Shown: positions 33,580-43,162, numbered from the stretch's first letter. The stretch is DNA of 48,773 bases from Neobacillus vireti (GCF_001026695.1 NZ_LDNB01000023.1:38730-87502); one strand, 5' to 3'. Program-made: numbers and translations. The notes: generated by a model from the letters alone, not told the origin.

Positions 33580-34824
33580 TTAAAACGCCCAGTCTCCATT
33601 ACGGAAGATTGGAACAATGGTGCCGTCTTGTTTAATGCCATCGATATCCATCTTGTCAGAGCCAATCATAAAGTCAACGTGAACAGTGGAAGTATTCATG
33701 CCATTTTTTAATAATTCTTCCTGGCTCATTTTCGTTCCACCTTCAATCGTAGTCGGGTAAGCGGCCCCGATTGCTAAGTGGTTAGAGGCATTTTCATCAA
33801 AAAGAGTATTGAAGAAAGTGATCCCTGATTGCGAAATTGGCGATGGATTTGGTACTAAGGCAACCTCACCTAAGCCAGTGCCACCTTCGTTATCAAACAC
33901 CAATTTCTTAATCGCTTCATCGCCTTTTTCAGCAGAAATGTCAACGATTTTCCCGTCTTTAAAGTGCACTTCAATTCCTTCGATTAATGTCCCGGCATAG
34001 CTTAACGGCTTTGTGCTGCGGACCACACCGTCCATGCGATGAGTGTCAGGAGCAGTGAAAACTTCTTCTGTCGGCATGTTAGCGATAAATTCTTCTCCTT
34101 TTGGATTGTAGCTTTCAGCACATGCCCAGATGTGGTTCTTCGGTAAGCCTAACGTTAAATCCGTACCAGTTGCTGTGTAGTGCAAGGCATCGAATTGGAT
34201 TTCATTTAATTTTGTTGCCTTTTCATTCAATGTCTCTTTATGTTCATCCCAGGCAGCAATTGGATCGTCTGCATAAACACGGGAGGTTTTGAAGATTTGA
34301 TCCCATAAGGCATCTACTTGTTCTTCCGAAGTTGTGAGGTCAGGGAACACCTTTGCGGCCCAACCAGCTCCTGCTGCAGCTGCAACGGTCCATTTCAAAT
34401 CATCATTTTGTGTCGCCTTGCGCTGGGCGCTGAACGCTTTTCCAGCTACATTTTGATATGCAGCCACTTTCGCAGGATCGACTTCATTTAGTAAGCCTGG
34501 GTCGCTTGATACAATCGAAAGACGGCTTACGCGATGATTTAATACATGGTCTTCTGATTCTTGAATTTCGTATTCAGGAATGTCAGTCAGCACTTCTACA
34601 GGCTGATGTATGTAATGAAGTTTACTGATTTTATCATCGGACCACTTGATGATTACTTTTTCTGCGCCTAAAGCATAAGCTTCTTCCGTGATTAATCGAG
34701 CTAAAGGAGCTTGGTCAACGGTAATGGTCATTTTTACCCAATCACCAGGTTGAACATTAATTCCTTTCGCCACTAAAAGTTTCGCATATTTTTGCAAATT
34801 TGCTTCAAAATTTGGTAGTACCAT
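33580..34824 (-). CDS. ampS: M29 family aminopeptidase AmpS
   Basis: Cytoplasmic metallo-aminopeptidase releasing N-terminal residues from peptides. The 414 residues fit the M29 (thermophilic aminopeptidase) family. Metal-site regions are GTDLTLGLPKNH, NMPTEEVFTAPD, the GLGEVALVPNPSPIS segment, NHLAIGAAYP and STVHVDFMIGSDKMDIDG. GGGGGC precedes the ATG. It is monocistronic, facing the DUF1648 gene across a shared hairpin. Confidence 0.9.
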   Translation of the reverse strand: MVLPNFEANLQKYAKLLVAKGINVQPGDWVKMTITVDQAPLARLITEEAYALGAEKVIIKWSDDKISKLHYIHQPVEVLTDIPEYEIQESEDHVLNHRVSRLSIVSSDPGLLNEVDPAKVAAYQNVAGKAFSAQRKATQNDDLKWTVAAAAGAGWAAKVFPDLTTSEEQVDALWDQIFKTSRVYADDPIAAWDEHKETLNEKATKLNEIQFDALHYTATGTDLTLGLPKNHIWACAESYNPKGEEFIANMPTEEVFTAPDTHRMDGVVRSTKPLSYAGTLIEGIEVHFKDGKIVDISAEKGDEAIKKLVFDNEGGTGLGEVALVPNPSPISQSGITFFNTLFDENASNHLAIGAAYPTTIEGGTKMSQEELLKNGMNTSTVHVDFMIGSDKMDIDGIKQDGTIVPIFRNGDWAF

Positions 34825-34942
34825 GTTTTTGCCCCCAATAGTTTTTTTAATACAATATCATACTAGCACAATTAGACCCAAATTTCTGAAAGTAAATATT
34901 TCTTAAACTTTCATTAACTCCATTATTAATTGAAAATAATGC

Positions 34943-36706
34943 CTAAAGCTTATCCAGAACCACTTCATTTTCCCTTATTCTTAGGGGGAGGATGATTCGA
35001 ACGGTTGTGCCTCTTTGAGGCGCACTTTTTACATTAATGGAGCCTCCGTGTAAATGAACTAATTGTTTGGTAATGGCCATTCCGAGACCAGTTCCGCTGC
35101 CGGAGTCGCTTGTATTGGTGCCCCGATAGTAGCGATGGAAGAGTTTATTGAGCGTTTCATTGTCCATTCCGATTCCATCATCTTCAATAGTAATCATTAT
35201 AAGATGCTGTTCAATAGATGAAATCGATACCGTAATTTTTGTGCCAGAAGGGTTATACTTGATAGCATTCGCTAGCAGGTTATCAATAATCCGTTGAAAC
35301 CATTTGGGGTCAATTGATGCAAAAATGGTTTCATTATGTGGATGGAAGAGAAATTCCTTATCATTGTATGTTGGATTATTCATGAAATAAATTATGGTTC
35401 GACGGATAAATTCATTCATATCTACCTGTTCTTTTGCCATTGGTAAAGCCTGATTTTTTAAACGATACGTTAAGGTTAAGTCCTCAAGTAAGTCCATCAT
35501 ATATGTAGACTTTTCCGTTATGATTCCGGCGAATTCCCTTGTCTCTGTCTCTGTCCAGGAATAATTTTTTGATTCAAGCATTTGCGCATAACCGGAAATG
35601 GAGGAGAGCGGTGTTTTTAAGTCATGGGAAAGACCGCTAATCCATTCTTCCCTCGTCTGTGTCATTTTCCCTCTTTGTGCTTCGTTTTGTTCTAGTGTTT
35701 CCGTTAATTGTGAGAGGGTTGCAATGAGATCTTTGTATAAACGATACTTTCTTTTTAATTTTCCTTTTTTATTTAACATTATCGGGCGTTGATGGAGATC
35801 CTGTGGCTGTTCAAATAAACCACTGCCAAGATTTTGAATCCATTTCATCATCATAATCAATGGAACCCCGAATTTACGTGCATACCAGAAGGTACCCATC
35901 AACAATAGCAGAAATAATAATACAGGAATGATGACGAACCCCTTACTCATCGTATTAATCAAACTTACTTCAAGTTTCGAGGGCGAATTTGAATTATGTA
36001 TGCCTACGATGATTGTTTGTTCTGACTTTTCATCAAAGTAAACGGCAATGGAATCATGTTTTTTCCTTGATAAGCTGTGAAGATCCTGAATGGAGTAGGA
36101 AAGGGGTTCCTTAGGTGACCCGTATTGATCTATTACATTTCCAGTTGAATCAATCAATTGAGTCCAGCCCTTTTCTTCATTCAATTGTTGAAGAATGGCA
36201 GCAGAAAGATGAAGCTGATGATTGTTCCAATCAACATCTGCCTTCATATCGTTTAATAATCTAGTCCCCATGTTCTTTCTTCCAAATAAAAGTAAGTACG
36301 GCTCCGCTCCCTTTTCTTTTAACAGCCAATGCATAAATCCTGCAGTGACAGAGCTATCTTGCAGCAATATAGCGGCCAGTTCACTTTGTGTAAAATGGGC
36401 CGGGACTTGTTTCGGCGCTTGATAGGATCCAATGACATCGCCTTTCTGTGTAAGGACAAGGAGCCAGCCGTTCTGATTTGCCGCCAACGATTTTAACTCA
36501 TCATTAAATGTTGCTTTATTTCCAGATATCGTAATCCGATTAGAAACAAAAGAGTCATCTGCCTTTGATAAATCCAGGGCAACCTCATTTTTCGTATTTG
36601 AAAAGCCTATGATTACCGAAATGGAGATTAATATAAGGAAAAATAGGATAAAAATAAGGATTAACTGAATAAAGAACTGTACAATAAAACGTTTATGGAT
36701 GTTCAT
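34943..36706 (-). CDS. Sensor histidine kinase
   Basis: A 587-residue membrane kinase. TM1 is about 7-33, an extracytoplasmic sensor of about 230 residues follows, and TM2 is about 260-280 (LLFLLLLMGTFWYA). The phosphorylated histidine is His361 in GLSHDLKTPLS. The ATP lid boxes are NLLANAIKYNP, DDGIGMD and GSGTGLGMAI. The start is placed at ATG 36706, overlapping the regulator gene by 14 bases; the longer frame has no ribosome site. The cognate regulator is just upstream and an ABC transporter is divergent, suggesting an antimicrobial or envelope signal. The signal is unknown. Confidence 0.88.
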   Translation of the reverse strand: MNIHKRFIVQFFIQLILIFILFFLILISISVIIGFSNTKNEVALDLSKADDSFVSNRITISGNKATFNDELKSLAANQNGWLLVLTQKGDVIGSYQAPKQVPAHFTQSELAAILLQDSSVTAGFMHWLLKEKGAEPYLLLFGRKNMGTRLLNDMKADVDWNNHQLHLSAAILQQLNEEKGWTQLIDSTGNVIDQYGSPKEPLSYSIQDLHSLSRKKHDSIAVYFDEKSEQTIIVGIHNSNSPSKLEVSLINTMSKGFVIIPVLLFLLLLMGTFWYARKFGVPLIMMMKWIQNLGSGLFEQPQDLHQRPIMLNKKGKLKRKYRLYKDLIATLSQLTETLEQNEAQRGKMTQTREEWISGLSHDLKTPLSSISGYAQMLESKNYSWTETETREFAGIITEKSTYMMDLLEDLTLTYRLKNQALPMAKEQVDMNEFIRRTIIYFMNNPTYNDKEFLFHPHNETIFASIDPKWFQRIIDNLLANAIKYNPSGTKITVSISSIEQHLIMITIEDDGIGMDNETLNKLFHRYYRGTNTSDSGSGTGLGMAITKQLVHLHGGSINVKSAPQRGTTVRIILPLRIRENEVVLDKL

Positions 36707-37409
36707 GGCTGCCACCATCTGGTACAAATTTATAGCCAAGCCCTCTTACAGTAAGAATGTGACACGGCTTACTTGGATTGTCCTCGATCTTTTCCCGAAG
36801 CTTTCTAATATGGACCATCACAGTATTATCCTCACCTAGAAATTCTTCTCCCCACACATTTTCGTAAAGCTGGCTTTTACTAAATAGCTGATTTGGATGT
36901 TTACAGAAGAATAGCAGGAGCTGATAGACCTGTGCTGGTATTTCCACAGTCTTTCCTCCTACGGTCACTTCCCCAGAAAGGGTATTTACATGGATGAATC
37001 CATATTGGTAAATCGCTTTAGATGTGTTTGTAAGCTTTCCTGAGTGACGCCGTAAATGTGCTTTGATTCTTGCGACGACTTCCAGGGGATTGAAGGGTTT
37101 TGTGATATAATCGTCTGCGCCTAATGCAAAGCCCGAAAGTTTATCCAAATCTGTTGATCGTGCTGTCAGGAAGAATATCGGGGCATCGGTCGTTTCCCTA
37201 ATGAGCGGGCAAATTTCAAAACCGCTGCGGTTTGGAAGCATTACATCCAAAAGGATCAAGTCATATCGTTTGGTTTGACACAAGGCAAGAGCATCCTCAG
37301 CTGAACTTGCCGTATCGATTAGGTTAAAGGCTTCCTTTTTTAGAATCGTTGTTAACATATGTAAAATAGCTTTCTCATCATCGACAATTAATAATTGTGC
37401 TTCGTGCAT
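36693..37409 (-). CDS. OmpR family response regulator
   Basis: A 238-residue regulator. The receiver domain has acidic Asp10/Asp11, phospho-acceptor Asp55 (LLDVMLPN) and Lys104 (YITKPFNPLE). The C-terminal winged helix (about 135-232) includes SKSQLYENVWGEEFLGEDNTVMVHIRKLREKI. It partners the overlapping kinase gene. TTAAG repeats at 11-bp steps upstream of the divergent ABC genes are probable targets. Start ATG has AGGTTCC-type weak ribosome pairing. Confidence 0.9.
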   Translation of the reverse strand: MHEAQLLIVDDEKAILHMLTTILKKEAFNLIDTASSAEDALALCQTKRYDLILLDVMLPNRSGFEICPLIRETTDAPIFFLTARSTDLDKLSGFALGADDYITKPFNPLEVVARIKAHLRRHSGKLTNTSKAIYQYGFIHVNTLSGEVTVGGKTVEIPAQVYQLLLFFCKHPNQLFSKSQLYENVWGEEFLGEDNTVMVHIRKLREKIEDNPSKPCHILTVRGLGYKFVPDGGSHEHP

Positions 37410-37475
37410 TATAGGAACCTCTATTCTATTTCAATCTATAAATATCATATCATTCAGTTGCAACAAATCTAGGAA

Positions 37476-37513
37476 TTAAGGAACAATTAAGGTGGCATTT
37501 CAGTTGGGTTAAG
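37476..37513 (+). promoter_or_regulatory. Candidate OmpR-type direct repeats before the ABC genes
   Basis: TTAAG occurs at 37476, 37487 and 37509, steps of 11 and 22 bp; the first two are full AATTAAGG copies. An 11-bp step is typical for OmpR-family dimers. TATAAT lies about 20 bp downstream (near 37532). Confidence 0.6.
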
Positions 37514-37574
37514 ATAGAAATACTATAATTATGGTAAAGGTTCACATAATAAAGAGCAGAAAGGAGAAAAAAGT

Positions 37575-38264
37575 ATGTATGTAATCGGTAAAAGGGAATT
37601 TATGAGTTTATTTAAAGGGGTAAAATCACTTATCGTTATTGCAATTTTATTAGTAACTTCCTATTATTCAGCCAAGTTTGCGGATTTTTTACTGTCGGGG
37701 ATCGAGCTTTCAGCAAAGGAAGCTGAAAATATTCACACGGTTGGTCTTTTAGGCTTGCTGTTACTCCTCGGTCAATTGTTTATAGCAGGTCTTTCCCATG
37801 ATACAATCAACCGAGAGACACACGAACGCACAATGCGATTTTTAGTAACAAGAACGTCAAGAACATCGATAGTACTCGGAAAGTTTTTGGGTATTTGGCT
37901 GTTTTGGTTTATTTGCCTGATAATCTCCTTCCTGATTATCAGTATGTTTGCACAGAAGATTGATATCTTTATTTTTTCTCAGACCATGAGTTTAGTAACC
38001 TATCAAATTTCCTTAACTGTCTTGCTTTCAGTCCTGATCCCTAAGCCTGGATTTACGATGTTTTTAAGTATTGTGGTTGGACTTTCCTTTCCGATTTTGG
38101 GATTATGGGTTGTGTTTACGTCGAATGTTTGGGTGAGTTGGACGAAGTATATTACCCCTTTTTATTATTTGGAGCGCGAAGATTTTTCTTTTTTAGTGAT
38201 TTTTATAGTAGCGGGTATCATGCTCTTTTTCGCCAATTTTATATTTAAAAGGAGAGAATGCTGA
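37575..38264 (+). CDS. ABC-2 type transporter permease
   Basis: A 229-residue membrane protein with about six helices (first about 14-33, last about 206-222). The segment RETHERTMRFLVTRTSRTSIVLGKFLG is the coupling-type loop seen in ABC-2/NatB-like permeases. AAAGGAG precedes the ATG. Its stop overlaps the ATPase start by one base. It is divergent from the two-component genes. The substrate is unknown. Confidence 0.85.
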   Translation: MYVIGKREFMSLFKGVKSLIVIAILLVTSYYSAKFADFLLSGIELSAKEAENIHTVGLLGLLLLLGQLFIAGLSHDTINRETHERTMRFLVTRTSRTSIVLGKFLGIWLFWFICLIISFLIISMFAQKIDIFIFSQTMSLVTYQISLTVLLSVLIPKPGFTMFLSIVVGLSFPILGLWVVFTSNVWVSWTKYITPFYYLEREDFSFLVIFIVAGIMLFFANFIFKRREC

Positions 38265-39169
38265 TGATTGCCATTGAAACAAAGCAGCTGAAGAAATCAT
38301 ATGGAGCGTCGCCAATCGTAAAAGGAATAGATTTTATCGTGAAACAAGAGGAAATCTTTGGTTTCTTAGGTCGGAATGGAGCTGGAAAATCCACCCTTAT
38401 CAACATGTTAACTGGGATTATTCAACCAAGCTCTGGCACATACTCCCTGTTAGGTGTAAAAGGCCCCAATGATCAAGTAAAGAAACGAATTGGGGTGATG
38501 CCTGATTACTCCATTTTATATAGCTCTCTAACCGCTATGGAGCATTTAAAATATCTTTCGGCTTTGTCAGGAAAGTCAGCCGGAAAGGAATGGTGTATGG
38601 AAGTCCTAACGTTCGTGGGACTAGAAGCTCATGCTCGAAAAAAAGTGGCTAAATTCTCATTTGGAATGAAAAAGAAATTAGGTATTGCACTAGCTATTAT
38701 CCATGATCCTGAGCTCGTTTTCCTTGATGAACCCACTTCCGGTTTAGATGCAGAATCTGCGATTCAGATCCAAAAGCTGATCCGCAGGCTGCGCAAAAGA
38801 GGGAAGACTATATTCATGACGTCCCATAATCTGGCTGAAGTAGAGAAACTGTGTACACGAATTGCGATTATGAAAGAAGGAAAGATTGTCAAAAGTGGTA
38901 CAATGGATGAACTAAGAGCCTTCTATCGGTCGACCATCAAGGTTAGAATCAAGCATTCTCCGGTGCCGGCATCGGAACAAATGAAATTACATCAGTGGCT
39001 GGAGTCAGCTGGGACGGATCTGGAAGTGAACGATCCCTATGTAACCATTACGGTAAAAGATGAGAACCGAATTGCTGAAATCATCCGAGCGTTTCAGCAG
39101 TGTCGGGCAGATGTCCTTCGTGTTGAAGTAGAAGAACCATCGCTTGAAGATATATTTTTGGATGAATAA
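38264..39169 (+). CDS. ABC transporter ATP-binding protein
   Basis: A 301-residue ATPase. Walker A is GRNGAGKST (about 36-44), the signature FSFGMKKK replaces LSGGQ as in many CcmA/NatA-type exporters, Walker B is LVFLDEPTSGLDAE, and the switch is TSHNLAEVEK. The C-terminal 85 residues form the accessory domain usual in drug/lantibiotic exporters. ATG 38264 is chosen, 9 bases from GGAG; ATG 38258 is too close to that site. It pairs with the preceding permease. Confidence 0.88.
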   Translation: MIAIETKQLKKSYGASPIVKGIDFIVKQEEIFGFLGRNGAGKSTLINMLTGIIQPSSGTYSLLGVKGPNDQVKKRIGVMPDYSILYSSLTAMEHLKYLSALSGKSAGKEWCMEVLTFVGLEAHARKKVAKFSFGMKKKLGIALAIIHDPELVFLDEPTSGLDAESAIQIQKLIRRLRKRGKTIFMTSHNLAEVEKLCTRIAIMKEGKIVKSGTMDELRAFYRSTIKVRIKHSPVPASEQMKLHQWLESAGTDLEVNDPYVTITVKDENRIAEIIRAFQQCRADVLRVEVEEPSLEDIFLDE

Positions 39170-39220
39170 CTTCGATGTCTTCCTAAACAAAGAGTCATCG
39201 AAATAAAGAAGGTGATTATT

Positions 39221-39715
39221 ATGTATTCTCAAATGAATGGACCCCAAAAACGATTATCAAAGGATGCAGTGAAAGTATGGATCATAAGTGAAACGATTGC
39301 GAGTGTAATTGGATTCATTATCCTTGGGATTTTACTTTATCTGGACTATCGTTTTTCTTGGAAAGAGTGGATTGGCTGGATTCTGAAAGGGCTGCTTCTG
39401 CTTTCTGTGTTAGGCGCAGTCTGGTCATGGATTAAGTCGTTTTTACTTTATAAAAGCTGGCGTTATGATGTCAATGAAGAGTTTTTACAATTGAAATCAG
39501 GTGTATTAAATGAAAAATATCAACTAGTCCCGATGACCAAAATACAATCGGTAGCAACCAATCAAGGACCGGTCCTGAGAAAATATGGGCTTTGTTCCGT
39601 TTCCGTTGAAACTATGGCGTCTTCTCACACCATTCCGGTCCTGCCTAAAGAGGCAGCCATAGAATTAAGGAACCAGATTGCTCATTATGCAAAAATTAAG
39701 GAAGTGGAGTCATGA
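39221..39715 (+). CDS. ydbS: Bacterial PH domain protein, YdbS-like
   Basis: A 164-residue membrane protein. Two hydrophobic helices (about 25-45 and 52-70) precede a bPH2 domain (about 75-155: YDVNEEFLQLKSGVLNEKYQLVPMTKIQ). Start ATG 39221 follows AGAAGGTG. It overlaps the YdbT-like gene by 4 bases (ATGA). In B. subtilis ydbS-ydbT belong to the SigW regulon and protect against a membrane-active bacteriocin; a similar role is inferred. I saw no clear SigW promoter here. Confidence 0.85.
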   Translation: MYSQMNGPQKRLSKDAVKVWIISETIASVIGFIILGILLYLDYRFSWKEWIGWILKGLLLLSVLGAVWSWIKSFLLYKSWRYDVNEEFLQLKSGVLNEKYQLVPMTKIQSVATNQGPVLRKYGLCSVSVETMASSHTIPVLPKEAAIELRNQIAHYAKIKEVES

Positions 39716-41205
39716 TACCAGCAAAACGATACCACCCACTTCTTATGCTTTTTGACTTATGGTCGCTACTAAAGAACAATTTTTTCATTTTTATTATTTT
39801 GTTTGTGATCAAAGCTAGGCCGCAATCACCCTTCATTCTATATGGCAGAATCCTATTTTTCATAGTTTTTGGAGTGGCGTTTATTTACTTTATTTTAAAA
39901 TGGTTCACCCATAAATATGAACTCGATGGCCGGTCGTTTCATCTGTACAAAGGAATTCTCATCAAATCAGAACGAACCATTCCTTTTTCAAAAATTCAAA
40001 ACGTCAACCGTCATACCTCTCTTTTTCATCGGTTGTTTAAAGTGACGTCCATCAGCTTTGAAACAGGAATGACAGGTGAAGAAGCTGCTGTGAAATTCGA
40101 AGTTATTTCGCAACTAGAATCATTGCGAATGGAACAGCATATAACAAGTGAAGTAAATGATAATGCTATGAATCTGTCTCCTTCAGAAATGGCTGTAGAA
40201 AAAGTAGATACCACCCGAATTATTCATTTTAAACCAATGAAAAAGGATATCTTAAAAGCAAGTTTTACATCATTAAGCTTTCTCGTATTTATTCCTTTAC
40301 TTTTATCGTTTTATTCTAAAATTGATGATATCCTTCATGTGGAAAAAGAAACGGAGGGAATCTTTTTCTATATCATCAGTTCTTGGTGGATTGTTACAAC
40401 CATCGTCGTTTTCCTCATCGTGGCTTCTGTTGCTTTTGGAATCGCAAGGACTTTTATAAAATATGGGAAGTATGAAATTTCCTCCGACCGGAATCGTATT
40501 TATATTACAAAAGGTGTCATCGATGAAACGGCCTTTTCGATTGCAAAAGAAAAGGTGCAAGCAATTGAAATTAAGCAGTCCATTCTGAAACGATTGCTGG
40601 GCCTTGCCGAAGTGAAGTTGACTAGTGCTGGAAGTCTTAGTTTCGGAGAGGAAACGCTTGAAATTAATTCACTTTACCCGTTCCTCCCCGTTCAACGAGC
40701 TTATGAAATGGTATCGGAAATTTTACCGACTTATGAAGTAACACCAAAGATGAAGCGTCTGCCGAAAAAATCTTTATGGGTGCGCTTATTTAGCCCGAGT
40801 TGGATCTGGGTGATTGCCACTGCAGTTCTATTTTATTTTAGACCAGCTGTCTTCGGAGTGGGACAAGGATGGTGGATATTATCAGCTGCTTTGTTATTAA
40901 TAATTATTGCAATAAGATGGCTAGATTTCATACATACAAAATATATTTTGAACGATCGCTTCATTCAACACAAAACGGGCAGTCTAACTACTTCTTTATT
41001 CGTTTCCAAACGAGATAAAGTGATTGAAGTAAAAGTAACCCGGTCTATTTTTCAAAAATGGTTAGGGCTTGCCTCGATAGAAACAATCAATCGAGCGAAA
41101 CCAATACAGCATAATGGGATTGAGGATGTGCCAGTAGAATTTGCTGACTCGTTTTACAAGTGGTATATGGGACGCAGAAACGAAATTGAAATAGAAATTG
41201 AATAA
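39712..41205 (+). CDS. ydbT: Bacterial PH domain protein, YdbT-like
   Basis: A 497-residue membrane protein with three bPH2-type domains alternating with helix pairs. The repeats are seen in LYKGILIKSERTIPFSKIQNVNRH, ITKGVIDETAFSIAKEKVQAIEI and KTGSLTTSLFVSKRDKVIEV. Helices are at about 20-62, 183-245 and 352-398. The length is that of B. subtilis YdbT. It is coupled to the upstream ydbS-like gene and probably acts with it at the membrane. Confidence 0.87.
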   Translation: MIPAKRYHPLLMLFDLWSLLKNNFFIFIILFVIKARPQSPFILYGRILFFIVFGVAFIYFILKWFTHKYELDGRSFHLYKGILIKSERTIPFSKIQNVNRHTSLFHRLFKVTSISFETGMTGEEAAVKFEVISQLESLRMEQHITSEVNDNAMNLSPSEMAVEKVDTTRIIHFKPMKKDILKASFTSLSFLVFIPLLLSFYSKIDDILHVEKETEGIFFYIISSWWIVTTIVVFLIVASVAFGIARTFIKYGKYEISSDRNRIYITKGVIDETAFSIAKEKVQAIEIKQSILKRLLGLAEVKLTSAGSLSFGEETLEINSLYPFLPVQRAYEMVSEILPTYEVTPKMKRLPKKSLWVRLFSPSWIWVIATAVLFYFRPAVFGVGQGWWILSAALLLIIIAIRWLDFIHTKYILNDRFIQHKTGSLTTSLFVSKRDKVIEVKVTRSIFQKWLGLASIETINRAKPIQHNGIEDVPVEFADSFYKWYMGRRNEIEIEIE

Positions 41206-41274
41206 ACGTGGCTTACCATTCTGACCAAGAAATTTCCCTTTTTTAAGAAACTCAACCGTTGTAGGTGATGTGGA

Positions 41275-41886
41275 ATGAAAGAAAAACTGGTTTACATCAG
41301 AGCTAAATCGGATAAAGTGCCTCCTTTACAACAGAGATTACTAAGGGTGTTGTTTGTATTTTTGCTAGGAGCCTTATTGGGTTTTTTGGCAAAATTCTCA
41401 GATGGCTCAGTTAAAGGGTTAATTGGAACGTACCTCAGTTTTTGGATTGTAATTACAACAATCATTGCTTTTCGAAGTCGGTCGCCTAAAGCTGCGGCAT
41501 TACATACATTTATTTTTCTAATGGCAATGCTTCTTGTTTATTATTTCTACTCCATGGTGTTGTTTGGATTTTTCTCCATGGATTATTTTATCACTTGGGG
41601 CGGCATTGCCTTACTTTCACCGATAGGTGGTTATGCGGTATGGTACGCCAAAGGAAATGGCTGGATTGCTGCGCTTTGCGCTGCTTTACCAATTAGTTTA
41701 CTTTTGGTGGAAGGTTATAGTTTTTTCTATTCGTTCGGGATCCCCAAAGGATTTGATATCATTTCAGCTGTTTTGCTATTTTTTCTATTGCCTGCCAATC
41801 ATTTTCAACGCTTACGCATGCTGCCAATAGTCACTATGCTATTTTTCTTGATCGAGCGGCTAGAGGTACTCTATTATTTGCCGTGA
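41275..41886 (+). CDS. Polytopic membrane protein of unknown function
   Basis: A 203-residue protein with six or seven hydrophobic helices (about 22-42, 48-64, 71-98, 106-125, 131-150, 158-176, 180-200) and a short basic N-terminus. GTGATGTGG precedes the ATG. Its stop overlaps the upstream frame of the next gene. No family recognised. Confidence 0.7.
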   Translation: MKEKLVYIRAKSDKVPPLQQRLLRVLFVFLLGALLGFLAKFSDGSVKGLIGTYLSFWIVITTIIAFRSRSPKAAALHTFIFLMAMLLVYYFYSMVLFGFFSMDYFITWGGIALLSPIGGYAVWYAKGNGWIAALCAALPISLLLVEGYSFFYSFGIPKGFDIISAVLLFFLLPANHFQRLRMLPIVTMLFFLIERLEVLYYLP

Positions 41887-41918
41887 TAAATATTTTTCTG
41901 TTGGAAGGAGCATTAAAG

Positions 41919-42749
41919 ATGATCCATATTCTGTTTGATCAATCTTCTGCGGGCAGTTTAAGAATAGCCTTTAGGGAGAAAGGAATAGATAAAAAGGAAC
42001 AAATCATTTCCTTTTGGGATATGTTCTCGATTGGTCCTTTTCGGGGGTTACATGAAGAGGCAGGGCAGGAGTCACGTTTTGATTGGATGAAGGACGTAAA
42101 GAATGATGAATTTGGGGAATTTCTGGAATATATACAAAGCTTTCAAAAGACAATTGATCGAATTTTGTCCATTCCAGAAGAGTTGCTAATTTTTATTTGG
42201 ACTGCTGACAACGCACATGAACAGACAGGACTGCGATTTGTTTTGCAACTATTGAAGGGAAAAAATAACGATGTCACCGTTATTAACACGACAAAGTCAT
42301 ATAGTGAACTTTTTAAAACAGGGAGAAGAAGACAATATACAGTATTGCATTCAGGCGAAATTAATCCGGACAAACTCCAAATAATATATGATCAAGGAGA
42401 AGGAAGAGTCCTAACTGACCATGACAGAGAAGATTATGAGAATGAATGGATTTCTTTATCAGAAAATCAGGAAACTTTAAGAATCTGGAGAAATGGAAGG
42501 ATTGTGAGTGTTCCTGAAGACTATTACGACCCATTTATCATCCAAAGAGCTAAAAAGTTACATAGAAAGCAGGAAACAAAAGACTTTATGAAATCTGCCA
42601 GATTAATTGGCGAGGTGCTAGGACATTTAGACCAATATGTTGGTGATGAATTTTTGGAATATCGCCTAAGAAAGCTGATTGAAAAAGGGGTTTTTGATGT
42701 AGAAGGCAGTTTGATCGCTATGAGGTACTACAGTGTGAAATTGCGTTAG
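41919..42749 (+). CDS. DUF1835/DUF3658 domain protein
   Basis: A 276-residue cytoplasmic protein. The N-terminal part (about 1-120) has MIHILFDQSSAGSLRIAF and FWDMFSIGPF, marks of DUF1835. The C-terminal part (about 170-270) contains the acidic-aromatic pattern of DUF3658 (LIGEVLGHLDQYVGDEFLEYRLRKLIEKG). The start is ATG 41919, with GGAAGGAG upstream; the frame begins 12 codons earlier without a site. The function is unknown. A repeat array follows. Confidence 0.78.
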   Translation: MIHILFDQSSAGSLRIAFREKGIDKKEQIISFWDMFSIGPFRGLHEEAGQESRFDWMKDVKNDEFGEFLEYIQSFQKTIDRILSIPEELLIFIWTADNAHEQTGLRFVLQLLKGKNNDVTVINTTKSYSELFKTGRRRQYTVLHSGEINPDKLQIIYDQGEGRVLTDHDREDYENEWISLSENQETLRIWRNGRIVSVPEDYYDPFIIQRAKKLHRKQETKDFMKSARLIGEVLGHLDQYVGDEFLEYRLRKLIEKGVFDVEGSLIAMRYYSVKLR

Positions 42750-42844
42750 GAGAGGAAAAGCTAAGTCCTGTTATCGCAATCTTTTAGCTCATTGCGTTTT
42801 TCATCGGCCTTATGAAGGACAATTTACCCGAATTCCCACTAATT

Positions 42845-43030
42845 TACCAAAACCAACCAAACGTTTGATTAAATTGCTGAATTCGTTGATATGACTGGGG
42901 CGTAATAACCAATCAAACGTTTGATTAGATCGCTGGGACCCCTGGTATGGCTGGCGTGCAAAAACCAACCAAACGTTTGATTAAATCGCTAAATTCGTTG
43001 ATATGACTGGGGTGCAATAACCAATTAAAT
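42845..43030. repeat. 56-bp palindromic repeat array (locus 3)
   Basis: Three copies of CAAACGTTTGATT starting at 42858, 42914 and 42970, exactly 56 bp apart. Linkers carry TTCGTTGATATGACTGG or CCTGGTATGGCTGG. It is 3' of the DUF1835 gene. From 43031 to 43130 I see nothing recognisable. Confidence 0.85.
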
Positions 43031-43130
43031 TGATGATAGCTGGATTGGTAATATTTTGAATCGATAAATATCCCATTTCGTGATTATTGAAGGTCACTGT
43101 TAATAAAGGTTAGATATTACTGTAAGCGTG

Positions 43131-43162
43131 AAAAAGCTGAATCCTTTTGGACTCAGCTTTTT
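43131..43162. terminator. Orphan terminator hairpin
   Basis: AAAAAGCTGA (43131-43140) pairs with TCAGCTTTTT (43153-43162). It is about 380 bp past the DUF1835 stop, beyond the repeats, so it may end read-through transcripts. It has A- and T-runs on both sides. Confidence 0.7.
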
